From Kribbella caucasensis (GTDB lineage: Bacteria > Actinomycetota > Actinomycetes > Propionibacteriales > Kribbellaceae), in the NCBI RefSeq assembly GCF_004361855.1, contig NZ_SNWQ01000007.1:248001-312000 (forward strand): a stretch of 64,000 bases of DNA, written 5' to 3'. The translations under genes were made by a program, and so were the position numbers. Each line of letters opens with the position of its first letter. The stretch's first letter is position 1. This document shows positions 17,959 through 27,495 of the stretch, piece by piece. Under the pieces are notes generated by a model. It made no database searches. It saw only the letters and a program-made list of their open reading frames with translations, and had not been told where the DNA came from.

Positions 17959-19425
17959 TCAGAGGCCGATGTTCTTGAACTGGTTGGCGAGAGTGGCGTT
18001 GAACAGTGCCGAGGCGGGGATGTTCTTCGGGCCGTCGGTGACGTTGCCGCGGCTGTTGAACCGGCGTTCGTCAAACACCTCGAAGATCCCGATCGTGCCG
18101 GTGTTCCGGTCGTAGCCGCGGCCGACCTGGTAGTGCCCGCTGTGGTTGAACGCGAGGTACGGGAAGTATCGCTTGAGCAGCTGGACGTGCTCGATCACCG
18201 GTGCTGGGGCGCCGTCGCCGAGGTGGTTCTGGTGTACGTCGAAGAACTTCTGCGGGGTCCAGTGGCCGACGTTCTGGACGATGTAGGTGCCGGCCGCGAT
18301 GTCCCACTTGGTCTTCAGGTTGGTCTGCTGCACCATCGCCGAGATCCCCGTCCCGGAGGAGGTGGTGCCGAGGTCCTTGGCCCACGACGCCTGGGTGTCC
18401 CGCTGGTTGTCGTCGGCCCAGTCGATCGACTGGAACGTGGCCGGGCCGCACCAATATCCCTTCTCCTGCGAGGTCTGGTAGCCCTTCATGATGTAGTTCG
18501 ACACCGGCAGCGGCTTGACCGGAGTTGGTGTCTCCACCGGCGGCGGCGAAGGCTTGGTCGGGGTGGCAGTCGGAGTGCCGGTCGGGGGCGCGGTCGGCGT
18601 TGGCGTGCCGGTCGGAGTCGGCGTGGGGGTCCCCGTCGGAGTAGGTGTTCCGGTCGGCATAGGTGTTGCGGTCGACTCGGGCGTGCCGGGTTGAGGGGTG
18701 CTTGGCGGGTTGCGGTCGGCATCTAGGAGGCGGAGGGCTCGGGCCTTGTCGCGGCCGTCCCAGGCGGACTGCATCTCCTCGAGTTCGGCGGTTACCCGGG
18801 CGCTCTCCGGCAGTGCGGTCCGCTCGGCCACGAACTCGGCCGGGCTCAGTGCTCCCGTCGCGACCGGCTCCACCACGGCGGGCTCAACTGTCGCGGGCTC
18901 CATCGTGGCGGGCTCGGTCGCGGTTCTCGGGGAGGTTGCCGGGTCGCTTGCGTCCGGCGTACTGACGGCTTCGCTCAGCTGGGCGCCGGTCGGCAGTTGG
19001 TCGACGAAGCCGAGGCCGAGGCAGTAGTTCTCGTCCTCGAGCTTGAAGCAGCGCATCACCTGGGTCGCCTGGTCGGCGGCGGAGGCGGAGGCGCGGAGCA
19101 CCGCATCGTCCGGCGAGGTCTCGGTCACCTGCTTGACCACCTCGCTCCAGCTCCGCGCGGCGGGCGGCTCCGGCACCGGATCACCGGTCGGTGCGGGCGT
19201 AGGCAGGATGGTCGGCCCCGTTGGCGGTGCGGTTGTCGACCCGGTTGTCGGCCAAGTCGGCGGCGCTGTTGGCGGCGTGGTGACCGGCGTGGTGGCCGGC
19301 GGTGCTGCGGGTGGGGACGGATCAGACGGTTCAGGCATTTCATAAGCGGCGGCCAGGGGCGTCTGCGCGAGCAGAGCACCCAGCAGAACCAATGCGGCGG
19401 CGGCCCCCCGTGTCGCTGTGGCCAT
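17959..19425 (-). CDS. secreted C39-like cysteine peptidase domain protein
   Basis: This 488-residue exported protein starts at ATG 19425, preceded by GGGAGA; 23 upstream codons in frame are not needed. It has a signal peptide (ALVLLGALLAQTPLAAAY), a Pro/Thr linker, a helical region with one Cys pair (CFKLEDENYC), a second Pro/Thr linker (PTGTPTPTG type), and a C-terminal peptidase C39-like domain. The probable catalytic Cys is in GYWCGPATFQS and the His in NHSGHYQVGRGYD. C39-like exported proteins often act on peptides or the cell wall. It is cotranscribed with the downstream lipoprotein and divergent from def. Confidence 0.85.
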   Translation of the reverse strand: MATATRGAAAALVLLGALLAQTPLAAAYEMPEPSDPSPPAAPPATTPVTTPPTAPPTWPTTGSTTAPPTGPTILPTPAPTGDPVPEPPAARSWSEVVKQVTETSPDDAVLRASASAADQATQVMRCFKLEDENYCLGLGFVDQLPTGAQLSEAVSTPDASDPATSPRTATEPATMEPATVEPAVVEPVATGALSPAEFVAERTALPESARVTAELEEMQSAWDGRDKARALRLLDADRNPPSTPQPGTPESTATPMPTGTPTPTGTPTPTPTGTPTPTAPPTGTPTATPTKPSPPPVETPTPVKPLPVSNYIMKGYQTSQEKGYWCGPATFQSIDWADDNQRDTQASWAKDLGTTSSGTGISAMVQQTNLKTKWDIAAGTYIVQNVGHWTPQKFFDVHQNHLGDGAPAPVIEHVQLLKRYFPYLAFNHSGHYQVGRGYDRNTGTIGIFEVFDERRFNSRGNVTDGPKNIPASALFNATLANQFKNIGL

Positions 19426-19553
19426 GGTGTCTCCCGTTGGGCGTGTGACTGATGTGACTGTAGGTACGCCTGTGACCACAGTACGTGCTGACAAGCTTCA
19501 GCGGGAGAGGGCCCTAGACTTGTCAGGTCCTGCTTCGAGTGTGTGGAGTCTGT

Positions 19554-20102
19554 GTGCCGGTCCAACCCATCCGTCTGTTCGGTGATCCCATCCTGACCGC
19601 GAAGGCCGAGCCGGTCGTCGACTTCGACGCGGAGCTCCGGCGCCTCGTCGCCGACCTCGCCGACACGATGCAGGCGGCGCCCGGCCATGGTCTTGCAGCG
19701 CCACAGATCGGGGTCGGTCTGCGCGTGTTCACGTATTTCGTCGACGGCGAGCTCGGCCATCTGGTGAATCCCGAGCTCACGCTGTCCGCCGAGGACCAGT
19801 TCGGCCCCGAGGGCTGCCTGTCGATCCCCGGTCTCACCTTCGACTGCCGCCGGGCCGAACACGTGATCGCCAAGGGCTTCAACATGTACGGCGATCCCGT
19901 GGTGATCGAGGGCTCCGACCTGCTGTCCCGGTGCATCCAGCACGAGACCGACCACCTGGACGGCGTACTGTTCGTCGACCGGCTCGACACCGAGACCCGG
20001 AAGGCCGCGATGAAGGCGATCCGGGAGGCGGAGTGGTCCGGCCTGTCCGGTCCACCGAAGGTCAAGGTCTCGCCCCACCCGATGAACGGATTCGGCCTGT
20101 GA
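19554..20102 (+). CDS. def: peptide deformylase
   Basis: The enzyme removes the formyl group from nascent N-terminal Met. The three metal-site motifs are intact: GLAAPQIG (near residue 48), EGCLS (Cys ligand) and HETDHLDG (two His ligands and the catalytic Glu). I chose GTG 19554, which has GGAG 6 nt upstream and gives 182 residues beginning [15 protein letters not shown] 19539 is the alternative. It overlaps fmt by 4 nt, forming the classical def-fmt pair. Confidence 0.97.
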   Translation: MPVQPIRLFGDPILTAKAEPVVDFDAELRRLVADLADTMQAAPGHGLAAPQIGVGLRVFTYFVDGELGHLVNPELTLSAEDQFGPEGCLSIPGLTFDCRRAEHVIAKGFNMYGDPVVIEGSDLLSRCIQHETDHLDGVLFVDRLDTETRKAAMKAIREAEWSGLSGPPKVKVSPHPMNGFGL

Positions 20103-21097
20103 GACTCGTCTTCGCCGGCACCCCCGAGGTCGCCGTCATCGCACTCGAGGCGATCGTTGCCAGCAGCCACGAAGTGGTTGCCGTCGTCACCCGTCCGGAC
20201 GCTCCGGCCGGCCGCGGCCGCAGACTGGTCGCGTCGCCGGTCGCCGAGTACGCCGAAAAGCTGGGCATCGAAGTGCTCAAACCGGTCAAGCCGAGCGACC
20301 CGGAGTTCCTGGCCCGGCTGCGGGAGATCGCGCCGGACAGTTGCCCGGTGGTCGCGTACGGCGGGTTGCTGCCGCAGGCCGCGCTCGACATTCCGCCGCA
20401 CGGCTGGATCAACCTGCACTTCTCCGTGCTCCCCGCCTGGCGTGGGGCCGCCCCGGTTCAGCACGCGATCATCGCCGGCGACGACGTGACCGGTGCGAGC
20501 ACGTTCCGCATCGTCAAGGCGCTCGACGCCGGCCCCGTGTACGGCGTACTGACTGAGCCGATCGGCCCGAAGGACACCTCGGGCGATCTCCTGACCCGGC
20601 TCGCGCGGTCCGGTGCGAAGTTGCTGGCCGACACCCTGGACGGCGTCGAAGCCGGCGTCCTGGAGGCTCGGGAGCAGCCCGAGGACGGCGTGACGTTCGC
20701 GCCGAAGCTCACCGTCGAGGACGCCGAACTCGACCTGCGCACACCGGCGCAACGCGTCGATCGGCTGGTCCGCGGCTGCAACCCGGCGCCGGGCGCGTGG
20801 ACGACGTTCCGCGGCGAACGGCTGAAGGTGCTCGCCGTCGAACTGAACGCCGGCGGCGCCACGGTCGGCGAGGGCCACGAGGGTCGCGAGGGCGCCGAGG
20901 GCCGCGAGAGTGGTGAGGGCGCTGAGGAGCTCAAGCCCGGCGAGATCCGGGCCACCAAGTCGCGCGTCACCGTCGGCACCGGCAGCAAACCGATCGACTT
21001 CGTCACGGTCCAGCCGCAGGGCAAGAAGCCGATGCCCGCGGCCGACTGGGCCCGCGGCGTGCGCCTCACCGACGGCGACCGGTTAGGTCGTGTCTGA
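20099..21097 (+). CDS. fmt: methionyl-tRNA formyltransferase
   Basis: Fmt formylates initiator Met-tRNA. The start is GTG 20099 (GTGA overlap with def), giving 332 residues that begin [13 protein letters not shown]. The N-terminal formyl-THF domain carries [18 protein letters not shown], with the catalytic Asn and His, and a DTSGDLL loop; the C-terminal OB-like domain follows. Inside the C-terminal domain (near residues 258-278) is an unusual Glu/Gly-rich insertion of 9-bp DNA repeats, replacing a loop that is short in most relatives. Confidence 0.97.
   Translation: MRLVFAGTPEVAVIALEAIVASSHEVVAVVTRPDAPAGRGRRLVASPVAEYAEKLGIEVLKPVKPSDPEFLARLREIAPDSCPVVAYGGLLPQAALDIPPHGWINLHFSVLPAWRGAAPVQHAIIAGDDVTGASTFRIVKALDAGPVYGVLTEPIGPKDTSGDLLTRLARSGAKLLADTLDGVEAGVLEAREQPEDGVTFAPKLTVEDAELDLRTPAQRVDRLVRGCNPAPGAWTTFRGERLKVLAVELNAGGATVGEGHEGREGAEGRESGEGAEELKPGEIRATKSRVTVGTGSKPIDFVTVQPQGKKPMPAADWARGVRLTDGDRLGRV
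20870..20932 (+). repeat. 9-bp in-frame repeat inside fmt
   Basis: Seven consecutive 9-bp units of the form gagggnnnn (20870, 20879, 20888, 20897, 20906, 20915, 20924) encode E-G-x tripeptides in Fmt. Later copies have diverged. Confidence 0.9.
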
Positions 21098-21140
21098 TGG
21101 TTTCCTGCAGTCGCGGCCTAGGCCCCAGGTGAGTGCGCGA

Positions 21141-22526
21141 ATGAGCGACCGGAATCCCCGCAACCGCGCCCCGCAACGCCGCCCCGATCCGGTCCGCCGG
21201 CTCGCGTACCAGGTGATCCGCCAGGTCAACGGCGACGACGGCTACGCGAACCTGGCCCTGAACAAGGCGCTCCGCGACCAGCGCCTCGGCGGTCGCGACG
21301 CCGCGTTCGCCACCGAACTCGTGCACGGAACCCTCCGCTGGCAGGGCACGTACGACGCGTTCCTCGCGCGCAGCGTGTCCCGTCCGCTGGCCGACCTCGA
21401 TCCGGAACTCCTCGACCTCCTCCGCCTCGGCACACACCAGTTGCTGCGGATGCGAGTCGACTCGTACGCCGCGGTCAGCGAGATGGTGACGCTCACCCGG
21501 TCCGCGGTCGGCCAGAGCCGGTCCGGTCTCGTCAACGCCGTACTCCGCAAGATCAGCCAGCGATCCCTGGACCAGTGGATCACCGCGGTCGCCCCTCATC
21601 CCGACGAAGACCTGCCCGGCTACCTCGCCATCGCCAAGTCCCATCCCCGTTGGGTCATCGACGCCTTCGCCAACGCCCTCGCGTCCGACTCAAACGAGTT
21701 GGAGGCACTGCTTGACGCCGACAACGAGCCGCCTCGGGTGACGTTGGTGGCGCGACCGGGGCTCGCCGAGGTGGACGAGCTCGTCGCCGCCGGAGCCACG
21801 CGTACCCGCTGGTCGCAGTACGGCGCTGTCCTGCAGGGCGGAGGTGATCCCGGGCGGATCGCAGCGGTCGCCACAGGGCGGGCAGGTGTCCAGGACGAGG
21901 GGTCACAGCTGGTCGCGACGGCGTTGGCGACGGCTCCGCTCGACGGCAATGACACCAAGTGGCTCGACCTGTGCGCGGGGCCTGGTGGCAAGTCGGCGCT
22001 GCTGGCCGCGCTGGTCAATGAGCGGGACGGCAAGCTGACGGCGGTGGAGCCGCTTAAGCACCGGGCCGAGCTGGTTCGCTCCAACCTGCGCGCGGTGCCC
22101 GGTGAGCACCAGGTGCTCGTGGGGGACGGGACGAAGCCGACCTGGCCGGCCGGGTGGTACGACCGGGTGCTGGCGGATGTGCCGTGCAGCGGACTGGGTG
22201 CCTTGCGCCGTCGGCCGGAGGCGCGCTGGCGGCGTACTCCGGCGGACATCAAGGAACTGCGGCCGCTGCAGGAGTCGTTGCTCGAATCGGCGATCACGTC
22301 GGTCCGGCCGGGCGGAGTGGTCGCGTACGTGACATGCTCGCCGCATCCGCACGAGACGCATGAGGTGGTCGACGCCGTGCTCGCGAGCCGTGGAGACGCG
22401 GTACTGGAGGACGCGCGCGAGTTGTTCCCAGGGGTGCCGTCGCTGGGGGCGGGCCCGGATGTGCAGCTGTGGCCGCATGTGCACGGCACGGACGCGATGT
22501 ACCTGGCGCTGATCCGGCGTACCTGA
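21141..22526 (+). CDS. rsmB: 16S rRNA (cytosine-967-C5)-methyltransferase
   Basis: RsmB methylates C967 of 16S rRNA. The N-terminal NusB-like domain (RRLAYQVIRQVN, AFATELVHGTLRWQ) precedes a SAM domain with DLCAGPGGKSALLAAL, the proton-handling DVPCSGLG and the catalytic-Cys motif VTCSPHPHE. I chose ATG 21141, with AGGTGAG 10 nt upstream and a normal family N-terminus; GTG 21090, which overlaps fmt, is the alternative. It ends the def-fmt-rsmB translation cluster. Confidence 0.95.
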   Translation: MSDRNPRNRAPQRRPDPVRRLAYQVIRQVNGDDGYANLALNKALRDQRLGGRDAAFATELVHGTLRWQGTYDAFLARSVSRPLADLDPELLDLLRLGTHQLLRMRVDSYAAVSEMVTLTRSAVGQSRSGLVNAVLRKISQRSLDQWITAVAPHPDEDLPGYLAIAKSHPRWVIDAFANALASDSNELEALLDADNEPPRVTLVARPGLAEVDELVAAGATRTRWSQYGAVLQGGGDPGRIAAVATGRAGVQDEGSQLVATALATAPLDGNDTKWLDLCAGPGGKSALLAALVNERDGKLTAVEPLKHRAELVRSNLRAVPGEHQVLVGDGTKPTWPAGWYDRVLADVPCSGLGALRRRPEARWRRTPADIKELRPLQESLLESAITSVRPGGVVAYVTCSPHPHETHEVVDAVLASRGDAVLEDARELFPGVPSLGAGPDVQLWPHVHGTDAMYLALIRRT

Positions 22527-22596
22527 TCGCGCTGTGAGCCTGATCGCAGTGTGGACCCGGTGTCAGGTGTGTAGCGGTTGACGGTGATGATGGGGC

Positions 22597-23640
22597 GTGA
22601 CGACGACCGCCTCCCGCCCCGTCTCTCCGTCCGTCCCTCCACCAACGCGTTCTACCAAGCACCATCGGCTTGTCGGCCTGATCGCCGCCTTCGGGATCGG
22701 CACCCTCGTCGCGGTCCAGTCCAGGGTGAACGGCGACCTCGCCACCCGTCTCGGCGACGGCATCGCCGCCGCGCTGATCTCGTTCTGGTCCGGCCTGCTG
22801 ATCCTGCTGGTCATCGCCGCTCTGAGCTCCCGGGTCCGCGCTGCCCTCGGCCGGGTGTGGGGGACCATCCGTACGCCGTCCGGGGCTACTCGTCAGCCTG
22901 GCGAGCAGGGGTTGCTCCGCTGGTGGCAGTGCGCCGGTGGTGTCGCCGGAGCGTTCATGGTCGCGACACAGTCGATCACGGTCGGGGTGATCGGGGTCGC
23001 GGTGTTCATCGTCGCGGGCGTTGCGGGACAGGCCGTCAGCAGCTTGGTGGTGGACCGGCTGGGCTTCGGACCCGCCGGGCCCCAGGCGTACACGCCCACG
23101 CGGGTGGTGGGTGCGGTGATAGCCGTGGCGGCCGTCGTACTGGCCGTGTCCGACCGGTTGAACCATCCGGCCGGCCTGCTGCTCGCCGTACTGCCTGCCC
23201 TGGCCGGTGTTGGTTCGGCCGTGCAGCAAGCCATCAACGGTCGCGTGGCGCGCACCGCCTCACCGGACGCGTACGGAGCCGTCGCGGCCGCCGTGGTCAA
23301 CTTCCTGGTCGGCTCCGCGGCCCTGACGGTCGTCTTCCTGATCGACCTCGTACTGCGTGGAGCGCCTCACCCACTACCAACAGAGCCCTGGCTGTACGTC
23401 GGGGGTGCGTGCGGCGTCGCGTTCATCAGCCTGGCGGCCTCAGTGGTTCGAGTGGTTGGTGTGTTCGTCCTCGGGCTGGGGACGATCGCCGGTCAGTTGA
23501 TCGGGAGCCTGTTCGTCGACCTGTTCCTGCCCGCGACCGACCAGGGAGTCACCTGGCCGGTCGTCACGGGCACACTGCTCGCGCTGCTCGCCGTGGTCGT
23601 CGCGGCACTCCCCAACCAGAGACGTCTGATCAGGGCCTAG
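22597..23640 (+). CDS. DMT-family transporter, YdcZ (DUF606) type
   Basis: The 347-residue inner-membrane protein consists of two homologous YdcZ/DUF606 halves. Each has a GxxxAVQSRVNGDLA / GVGSAVQQAINGRVA signature (residues about 35 and 205) at the first helix of the half, giving about ten membrane segments. The substrate is unknown. The start is GTG 22597. It converges with the next EamA gene, leaving 45 bp between stops. Confidence 0.87.
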   Translation: MTTTASRPVSPSVPPPTRSTKHHRLVGLIAAFGIGTLVAVQSRVNGDLATRLGDGIAAALISFWSGLLILLVIAALSSRVRAALGRVWGTIRTPSGATRQPGEQGLLRWWQCAGGVAGAFMVATQSITVGVIGVAVFIVAGVAGQAVSSLVVDRLGFGPAGPQAYTPTRVVGAVIAVAAVVLAVSDRLNHPAGLLLAVLPALAGVGSAVQQAINGRVARTASPDAYGAVAAAVVNFLVGSAALTVVFLIDLVLRGAPHPLPTEPWLYVGGACGVAFISLAASVVRVVGVFVLGLGTIAGQLIGSLFVDLFLPATDQGVTWPVVTGTLLALLAVVVAALPNQRRLIRA

Positions 23641-23685
23641 TGCCCCGCGTCGGATGTCCTTTGGCGCTTGCGGGGCACTGGTCGA

Positions 23686-24663
23686 TCACGGCACCGGGGC
23701 GGCGCTCGGCTCGACTCGGGCCTTGCGCTTGATGGCCCCAGCGCGCAGTACTCCTTGGGACACGGCGACGCCGCACAGGACGACCAGGGCGCCGACCGGC
23801 TGGTACCAGGTCAGGTGTTCGTCGAGCACCAGTACGCCGACGATGATCGCGAAGATCGGCATCAGGTAGGTGACCATCGACGACATGCTGGCGCCGATCA
23901 ACCGGATGTTGCGCAGGCTGAGCACGAACGCGATCCCGCTGCCGAGGGCGCCCAGGGCAACCACACTGCCGATCACCTCGGGTGACAATGACCACGGCGC
24001 CGGCGGCAGCCCACCGGTGACGATCGGCGCGACCACGGCCAACTGGATGGTGGCGCAGAGCAACAGACTCGCCGACAGGGCCGTCCCGGAGAGTTTGCTG
24101 CCGGCCACGAACCGCTTCTGGTACGGCACCGCGATCCCGTAGAACACCGCCGCCGTCATACAGAGCACCTGGCCGACCAGATCCGCGCCGCCCTCCAGGT
24201 TCCACGCGCCCAGCACCACCATCATCCCGGCGAACCCGACCAGCAGCCCGAGCACCCGCTGGACGGTGAACTTCTCGGTCCGGAACACCAGCACCGCCAC
24301 CGGCAACACGACCAGCGGGGTGATCCCGTTCCAGATCCCGGCCAGGAGCGACGGCACCCGCTGTTCGCCGTACCCGAACAGGGTCCACGGGATCGCGGAT
24401 CCGATCGCGCCCAGGACGAACGTATGCGCCCAGATCCGCGGCTCCCGCGGCAACGACTCCCGCTTGATCGCCAGGATCACCAGCAACGCGACCGACCCGC
24501 AGATCACCCGGCCGAGGGCCAGATACAGCGGATGCAGCTCGCGCACGCCGACCGAGATGAACAGAAAACTGCAGCCCCAGATCGCGGCCAAAGCCATCAT
24601 CGTGGGAAGCCAGGCCCGCACCGGCGCCCTGTCAGGAGTCGTAACTATGCTCACTCCTGACAT
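23686..24663 (-). CDS. EamA-family DMT transporter
   Basis: This 325-residue inner-membrane protein has ten hydrophobic segments in two EamA repeats (ALAAIWGCSFLFISVGVREL at the start; GSGIAFVLSLRNIRLIGASM in the second half). EamA proteins commonly export amino acids or metabolites. The C-terminus is basic. The start is ATG 24663. Its pairing with the convergent YdcZ-type transporter is positional only. Confidence 0.87.
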   Translation of the reverse strand: MSGVSIVTTPDRAPVRAWLPTMMALAAIWGCSFLFISVGVRELHPLYLALGRVICGSVALLVILAIKRESLPREPRIWAHTFVLGAIGSAIPWTLFGYGEQRVPSLLAGIWNGITPLVVLPVAVLVFRTEKFTVQRVLGLLVGFAGMMVVLGAWNLEGGADLVGQVLCMTAAVFYGIAVPYQKRFVAGSKLSGTALSASLLLCATIQLAVVAPIVTGGLPPAPWSLSPEVIGSVVALGALGSGIAFVLSLRNIRLIGASMSSMVTYLMPIFAIIVGVLVLDEHLTWYQPVGALVVLCGVAVSQGVLRAGAIKRKARVEPSAAPVP

Positions 24664-25013
24664 CCTGCATCACCCCACCGACACTTCCCACATCTTTGCC
24701 CGCTTCCGGTCCCACCTTTACCCGTTTCCAGACCCACCGGGGTGCACGGGTGCGGACCGCCAGCCCATCAAAGCGCGCCCCAGCCGCCCGCCCCGAGCGT
24801 GACCATCCGCCCGGACGGCCGATTGTGGAGTGCTGGGCGTCCGCACCGACGGGCGGAGCGGATCCCCACCACTCACTAACTCCGCTGGACGGGGGTGTGG
24901 GGGAGGTCGTTGAGCGTGGGGGAGGCGGGCGGCGCGTGGTTGGTGAGTGGTGGGGGTACGTCGTGGTGGACAGCGGGTGGTGGGGGTACGCGCGGGCGGG
25001 GGAGGATGGCGTC
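24664..25013. other. 350-bp divergent spacer with repeats
   Basis: I see no convincing gene here; a long plus-strand ORF crossing it is low-complexity. It holds a separated inverted repeat (16-bp arms, 14 matches, 24749-24764 and 24832-24847) and a 14-bp direct repeat gtggtgggggtacg at 24947-24960 and 24977-24990. It contains the promoters of the flanking divergent genes. Confidence 0.6.
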
Positions 25014-26213
25014 ATGGGTGTTTTTGAGGTTGATGCTGTCCGTAAGGGGTTTCCGGCGTTGGCAGAGGGGGCGGCGCACTTCGACGGGCCGGGTGGGTCG
25101 CAGACGCCGCAAGTGGTGGCGGATGCGGTGGCGCGGACGATGGTGTCGGCGATGGCGAACCGTGGCCGGCTGACGGCGGCCGAACGCCGGGCGGACGGGA
25201 TCGTGGTGGACGCGCGGCAGGCGATGGCCGATCTGCTCGGGGCGGATCCGCGCGGCATCGTCTTCGGGCGGAGCATGACGCAACTCACGTACGACTTCTC
25301 CCGCACCCTCGCCAAGAACTGGGGACCAGGCGACGAGATCGTGGTCACCCGCCTCGACCACGACGCGAACGTCCGCCCGTGGGTCCAGGCCGCCGAGGCA
25401 GTCGGCGCGACCATCCGCTGGCTTGCCTTCGACCCCGCGACGTCCGAGCTCGACGACCTCACCCCGCTGCTCTCGGAGCGGACCCGGCTGGTAGCGGTGA
25501 CCGGCGCCTCCAACCTGATCGGCACCCGCCCCGACCTGAACGCGATCGCGCCACTCGTCCGCGAGTCCGGTGCACTCCTGTACGTCGACGGCGTGCACCT
25601 CACCGCGCATGCCCCCGTCGACTCCCAGATCGCCGACTTCTACGCGTGTTCGCCGTACAAGTTCTTCGGGCCGCACTGCGGGGTGCTCGCGGCATCACCC
25701 GAGCTACTGGAGACGCTCCGCCCGGACAAGTTGCTCCCGGCAACCGATGTGGTGCCGGAGCGGTTCGAGCTGGGCACGTTGCCGTACGAGTTGCTGGCCG
25801 GGACGACCGCAGCCGTTGACTTCCTCGCCGATCTGGGCGGGACGGGCGACAACCGGCGAGATCGGTTGCAGAGCTCGATCGCGTTGCTGGAGGAGTACGA
25901 GGACAACCTGAGAGCCGACCTCGAGTCCCGGCTCGCCGCGATCGACGGCATCACCCTCTACGGCCACGCGCAGCGGCGTACGCCGACTCTGCTGTTCTCG
26001 CTCGCGGGCTGGGAGTCCACCGCCGTGGCGGCCGGGCTCGCCGAGCGCGGCGTGAACGCCCCCGCCGGTTCCTTCTACGCGCTCGAACCCTCCCGCCACC
26101 TCGGCCTCGGCGACACCGGCGCGGTCCGGGCCGGCCTCGCGCCGTACACGAATCAGTCGGATGTCGATCGACTCATCGAGGCCGTCGAGCAACTGAGAGC
26201 CGCGACAACCTAA
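25014..26213 (+). CDS. cysteine desulfurase-like PLP enzyme (VC1184-type)
   Basis: The 399-residue fold-type I class V aminotransferase starts at ATG 25014, preceded by GGGGGAGGA. Its N-terminus AAHFDGPGGSQTPQVV and the block ERRADGIVVDARQAMADLLG are characteristic of the cysteine-desulfurase-like VC1184 subfamily. The PLP Lys is in SPYKFFGPHCG (near residue 220), and LYVDGVHLTAHAP supplies the PLP Asp and His region. The exact reaction of this subfamily is unsettled. Its stop overlaps that of the convergent Gfo/Idh gene. Confidence 0.88.
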   Translation: MGVFEVDAVRKGFPALAEGAAHFDGPGGSQTPQVVADAVARTMVSAMANRGRLTAAERRADGIVVDARQAMADLLGADPRGIVFGRSMTQLTYDFSRTLAKNWGPGDEIVVTRLDHDANVRPWVQAAEAVGATIRWLAFDPATSELDDLTPLLSERTRLVAVTGASNLIGTRPDLNAIAPLVRESGALLYVDGVHLTAHAPVDSQIADFYACSPYKFFGPHCGVLAASPELLETLRPDKLLPATDVVPERFELGTLPYELLAGTTAAVDFLADLGGTGDNRRDRLQSSIALLEEYEDNLRADLESRLAAIDGITLYGHAQRRTPTLLFSLAGWESTAVAAGLAERGVNAPAGSFYALEPSRHLGLGDTGAVRAGLAPYTNQSDVDRLIEAVEQLRAATT

Positions 26214-27358
26214 GACCAGGGCGCCCCGGTGCCGTCCATCCGCTGAGCGAAGGGGTCGTCAGAAGCGATCCCGCCCCGCGCGACCGGCCGCCCGCTGAAC
26301 GACGACTTGTAGATCGCCGCGACCAGTTCCAGCGTCGTCCGCGCATCCGCCAGCCGCACCGGCGGCTCCTGCCCCGAATCAAGCGCATCCAGTACTGCGG
26401 TCAGCTGGGCAAGGTGGTTACTCGGCTGACCCGCCGGACCCTTCGCCCAGGCCGCTGTGATCTCGTCCTCGAATCCGGGCGCGGCAGTCACGGTGAAGTC
26501 CTGATCCTCGTACCCGTACAGGTGATCCAGCTCGACCGTCGCGTTCTCGAAGTCGAACCGCAGCGAAGAGGTCTGGCGCGGCGACACCACCGAGTTCACC
26601 ACGCTCGCGAGTACGCCGGACTCGAACCGGACCAGCGCCATCGACACGTCCTCGGTACTCGTGTCCCGCGAGGTGCGAGCGGCCACCGCGCTGACCTCGG
26701 TCCACTCCCCGAGAGTCGCCAGCAGCAGGTCCATCTGGTGGATCCCGTGCCCCATCGTCGGACCGCCGCCCTCGATCTCGAACGAGCCGCGCCACGGGAC
26801 CGCGAAGTACTCGGCGTCCCGGTACCAGAGGGTGTTGCAGGTCGCGATCAGCGGCCGCCCGAACGCGCCCGACTCGACGATCCCGCGCAACCGTCGCGCG
26901 CCCGATCCGAACCGGTGCTGCGAGACGACCGCGACCGAACCGGACGAGGCTGCTTCGGCGGCGAGCAGTTCGTCGACCGCCGCCAGCGAGATCGCGATCG
27001 GCTTCTCCACTACGGCGGTCGCGCCCGCCACGAGGGCCTGCGCGGCCAGCTCGACGTGACTCCCCGGTGGCGTGCAGATGTGCACCAGGTCGATCTGCCC
27101 GGAGTCGAGCGCCTCGGCCAGGCTGGTGGTGGCCAGCGGGATCGACCAGGTCTCGGCGAACGTCTTCGCCCGGTCCAGCTCGACGTCCACCGCGGCGACA
27201 AGCTCGGCGCGGCCGGTCCCAACCCCGACCGAGGTCCCATCCCCGCCTGAGGTCCCAGCCCCAGCCGAGGGTCCGGTGACAGCGGCGCGAAGGGCTTCGG
27301 CGTGGGCGCCGGCGATGCCTCCGGTGCCGGCGATGGCGACGCGATACGGGCGGCTCAT
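26210..27358 (-). CDS. Gfo/Idh/MocA-family oxidoreductase
   Basis: The 382-residue NAD(P)-dependent sugar or inositol dehydrogenase-like enzyme has a Rossmann GxGxxG (VAIAGTGGIAGAHAEAL), VHICTPPGSH, and the EKPIAIS motif with the catalytic Lys. I chose ATG 27358 because GGAG lies 5 nt upstream. Between the first helix and second strand of the Rossmann fold sits a Gly/Thr-rich insertion encoded by an 18-bp tandem repeat. It is divergent from the GH36-like, ROK and GH125 operon and probably acts on a sugar released by it. Confidence 0.9.
   Translation of the reverse strand: MSRPYRVAIAGTGGIAGAHAEALRAAVTGPSAGAGTSGGDGTSVGVGTGRAELVAAVDVELDRAKTFAETWSIPLATTSLAEALDSGQIDLVHICTPPGSHVELAAQALVAGATAVVEKPIAISLAAVDELLAAEAASSGSVAVVSQHRFGSGARRLRGIVESGAFGRPLIATCNTLWYRDAEYFAVPWRGSFEIEGGGPTMGHGIHQMDLLLATLGEWTEVSAVAARTSRDTSTEDVSMALVRFESGVLASVVNSVVSPRQTSSLRFDFENATVELDHLYGYEDQDFTVTAAPGFEDEITAAWAKGPAGQPSNHLAQLTAVLDALDSGQEPPVRLADARTTLELVAAIYKSSFSGRPVARGGIASDDPFAQRMDGTGAPWS
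27215..27268 (-). repeat. 18-bp in-frame triple repeat in Gfo/Idh gene
   Basis: The units ggtcccaNccccgNcNga at 27215, 27233 and 27251 add three hexapeptides to the Rossmann domain of the oxidoreductase. Confidence 0.9.
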
Positions 27359-27373
27359 ACACACTCCAAGCGA

Positions 27374-27390
27374 CGGGAAGCGTTTTCCCG
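27374..27390. promoter_or_regulatory. LacI-like operator candidate
   Basis: cgggaa-gcgtt-ttcccg is a 17-bp inverted repeat located 15 bp upstream of the Gfo/Idh start in the divergent sugar-gene spacer. It resembles LacI-family sites, although no LacI gene lies nearby. Confidence 0.5.
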
Positions 27391-27432
27391 AGCATGTCTA
27401 TCCCAGTCGCGTCCACCACGTCAACGACTGCC

Positions 27433-27462
27433 TTGACGCTCCTCCGGCCGACTTAATAAAGT
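27433..27462 (+). promoter_or_regulatory. sigma70-type promoter of the glycosidase operon
   Basis: TTGACG (27433-27438) is followed, after 18 bp, by TAAAGT (27457-27462). The AT-rich acttaataaagt at 27451-27462 has 4-bp inverted arms over the -10 box, a candidate site for the downstream ROK regulator. Confidence 0.6.
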
Positions 27463-27495
27463 CCCTGGAATAAATCAGCCGAGGAGAACCCGCAC

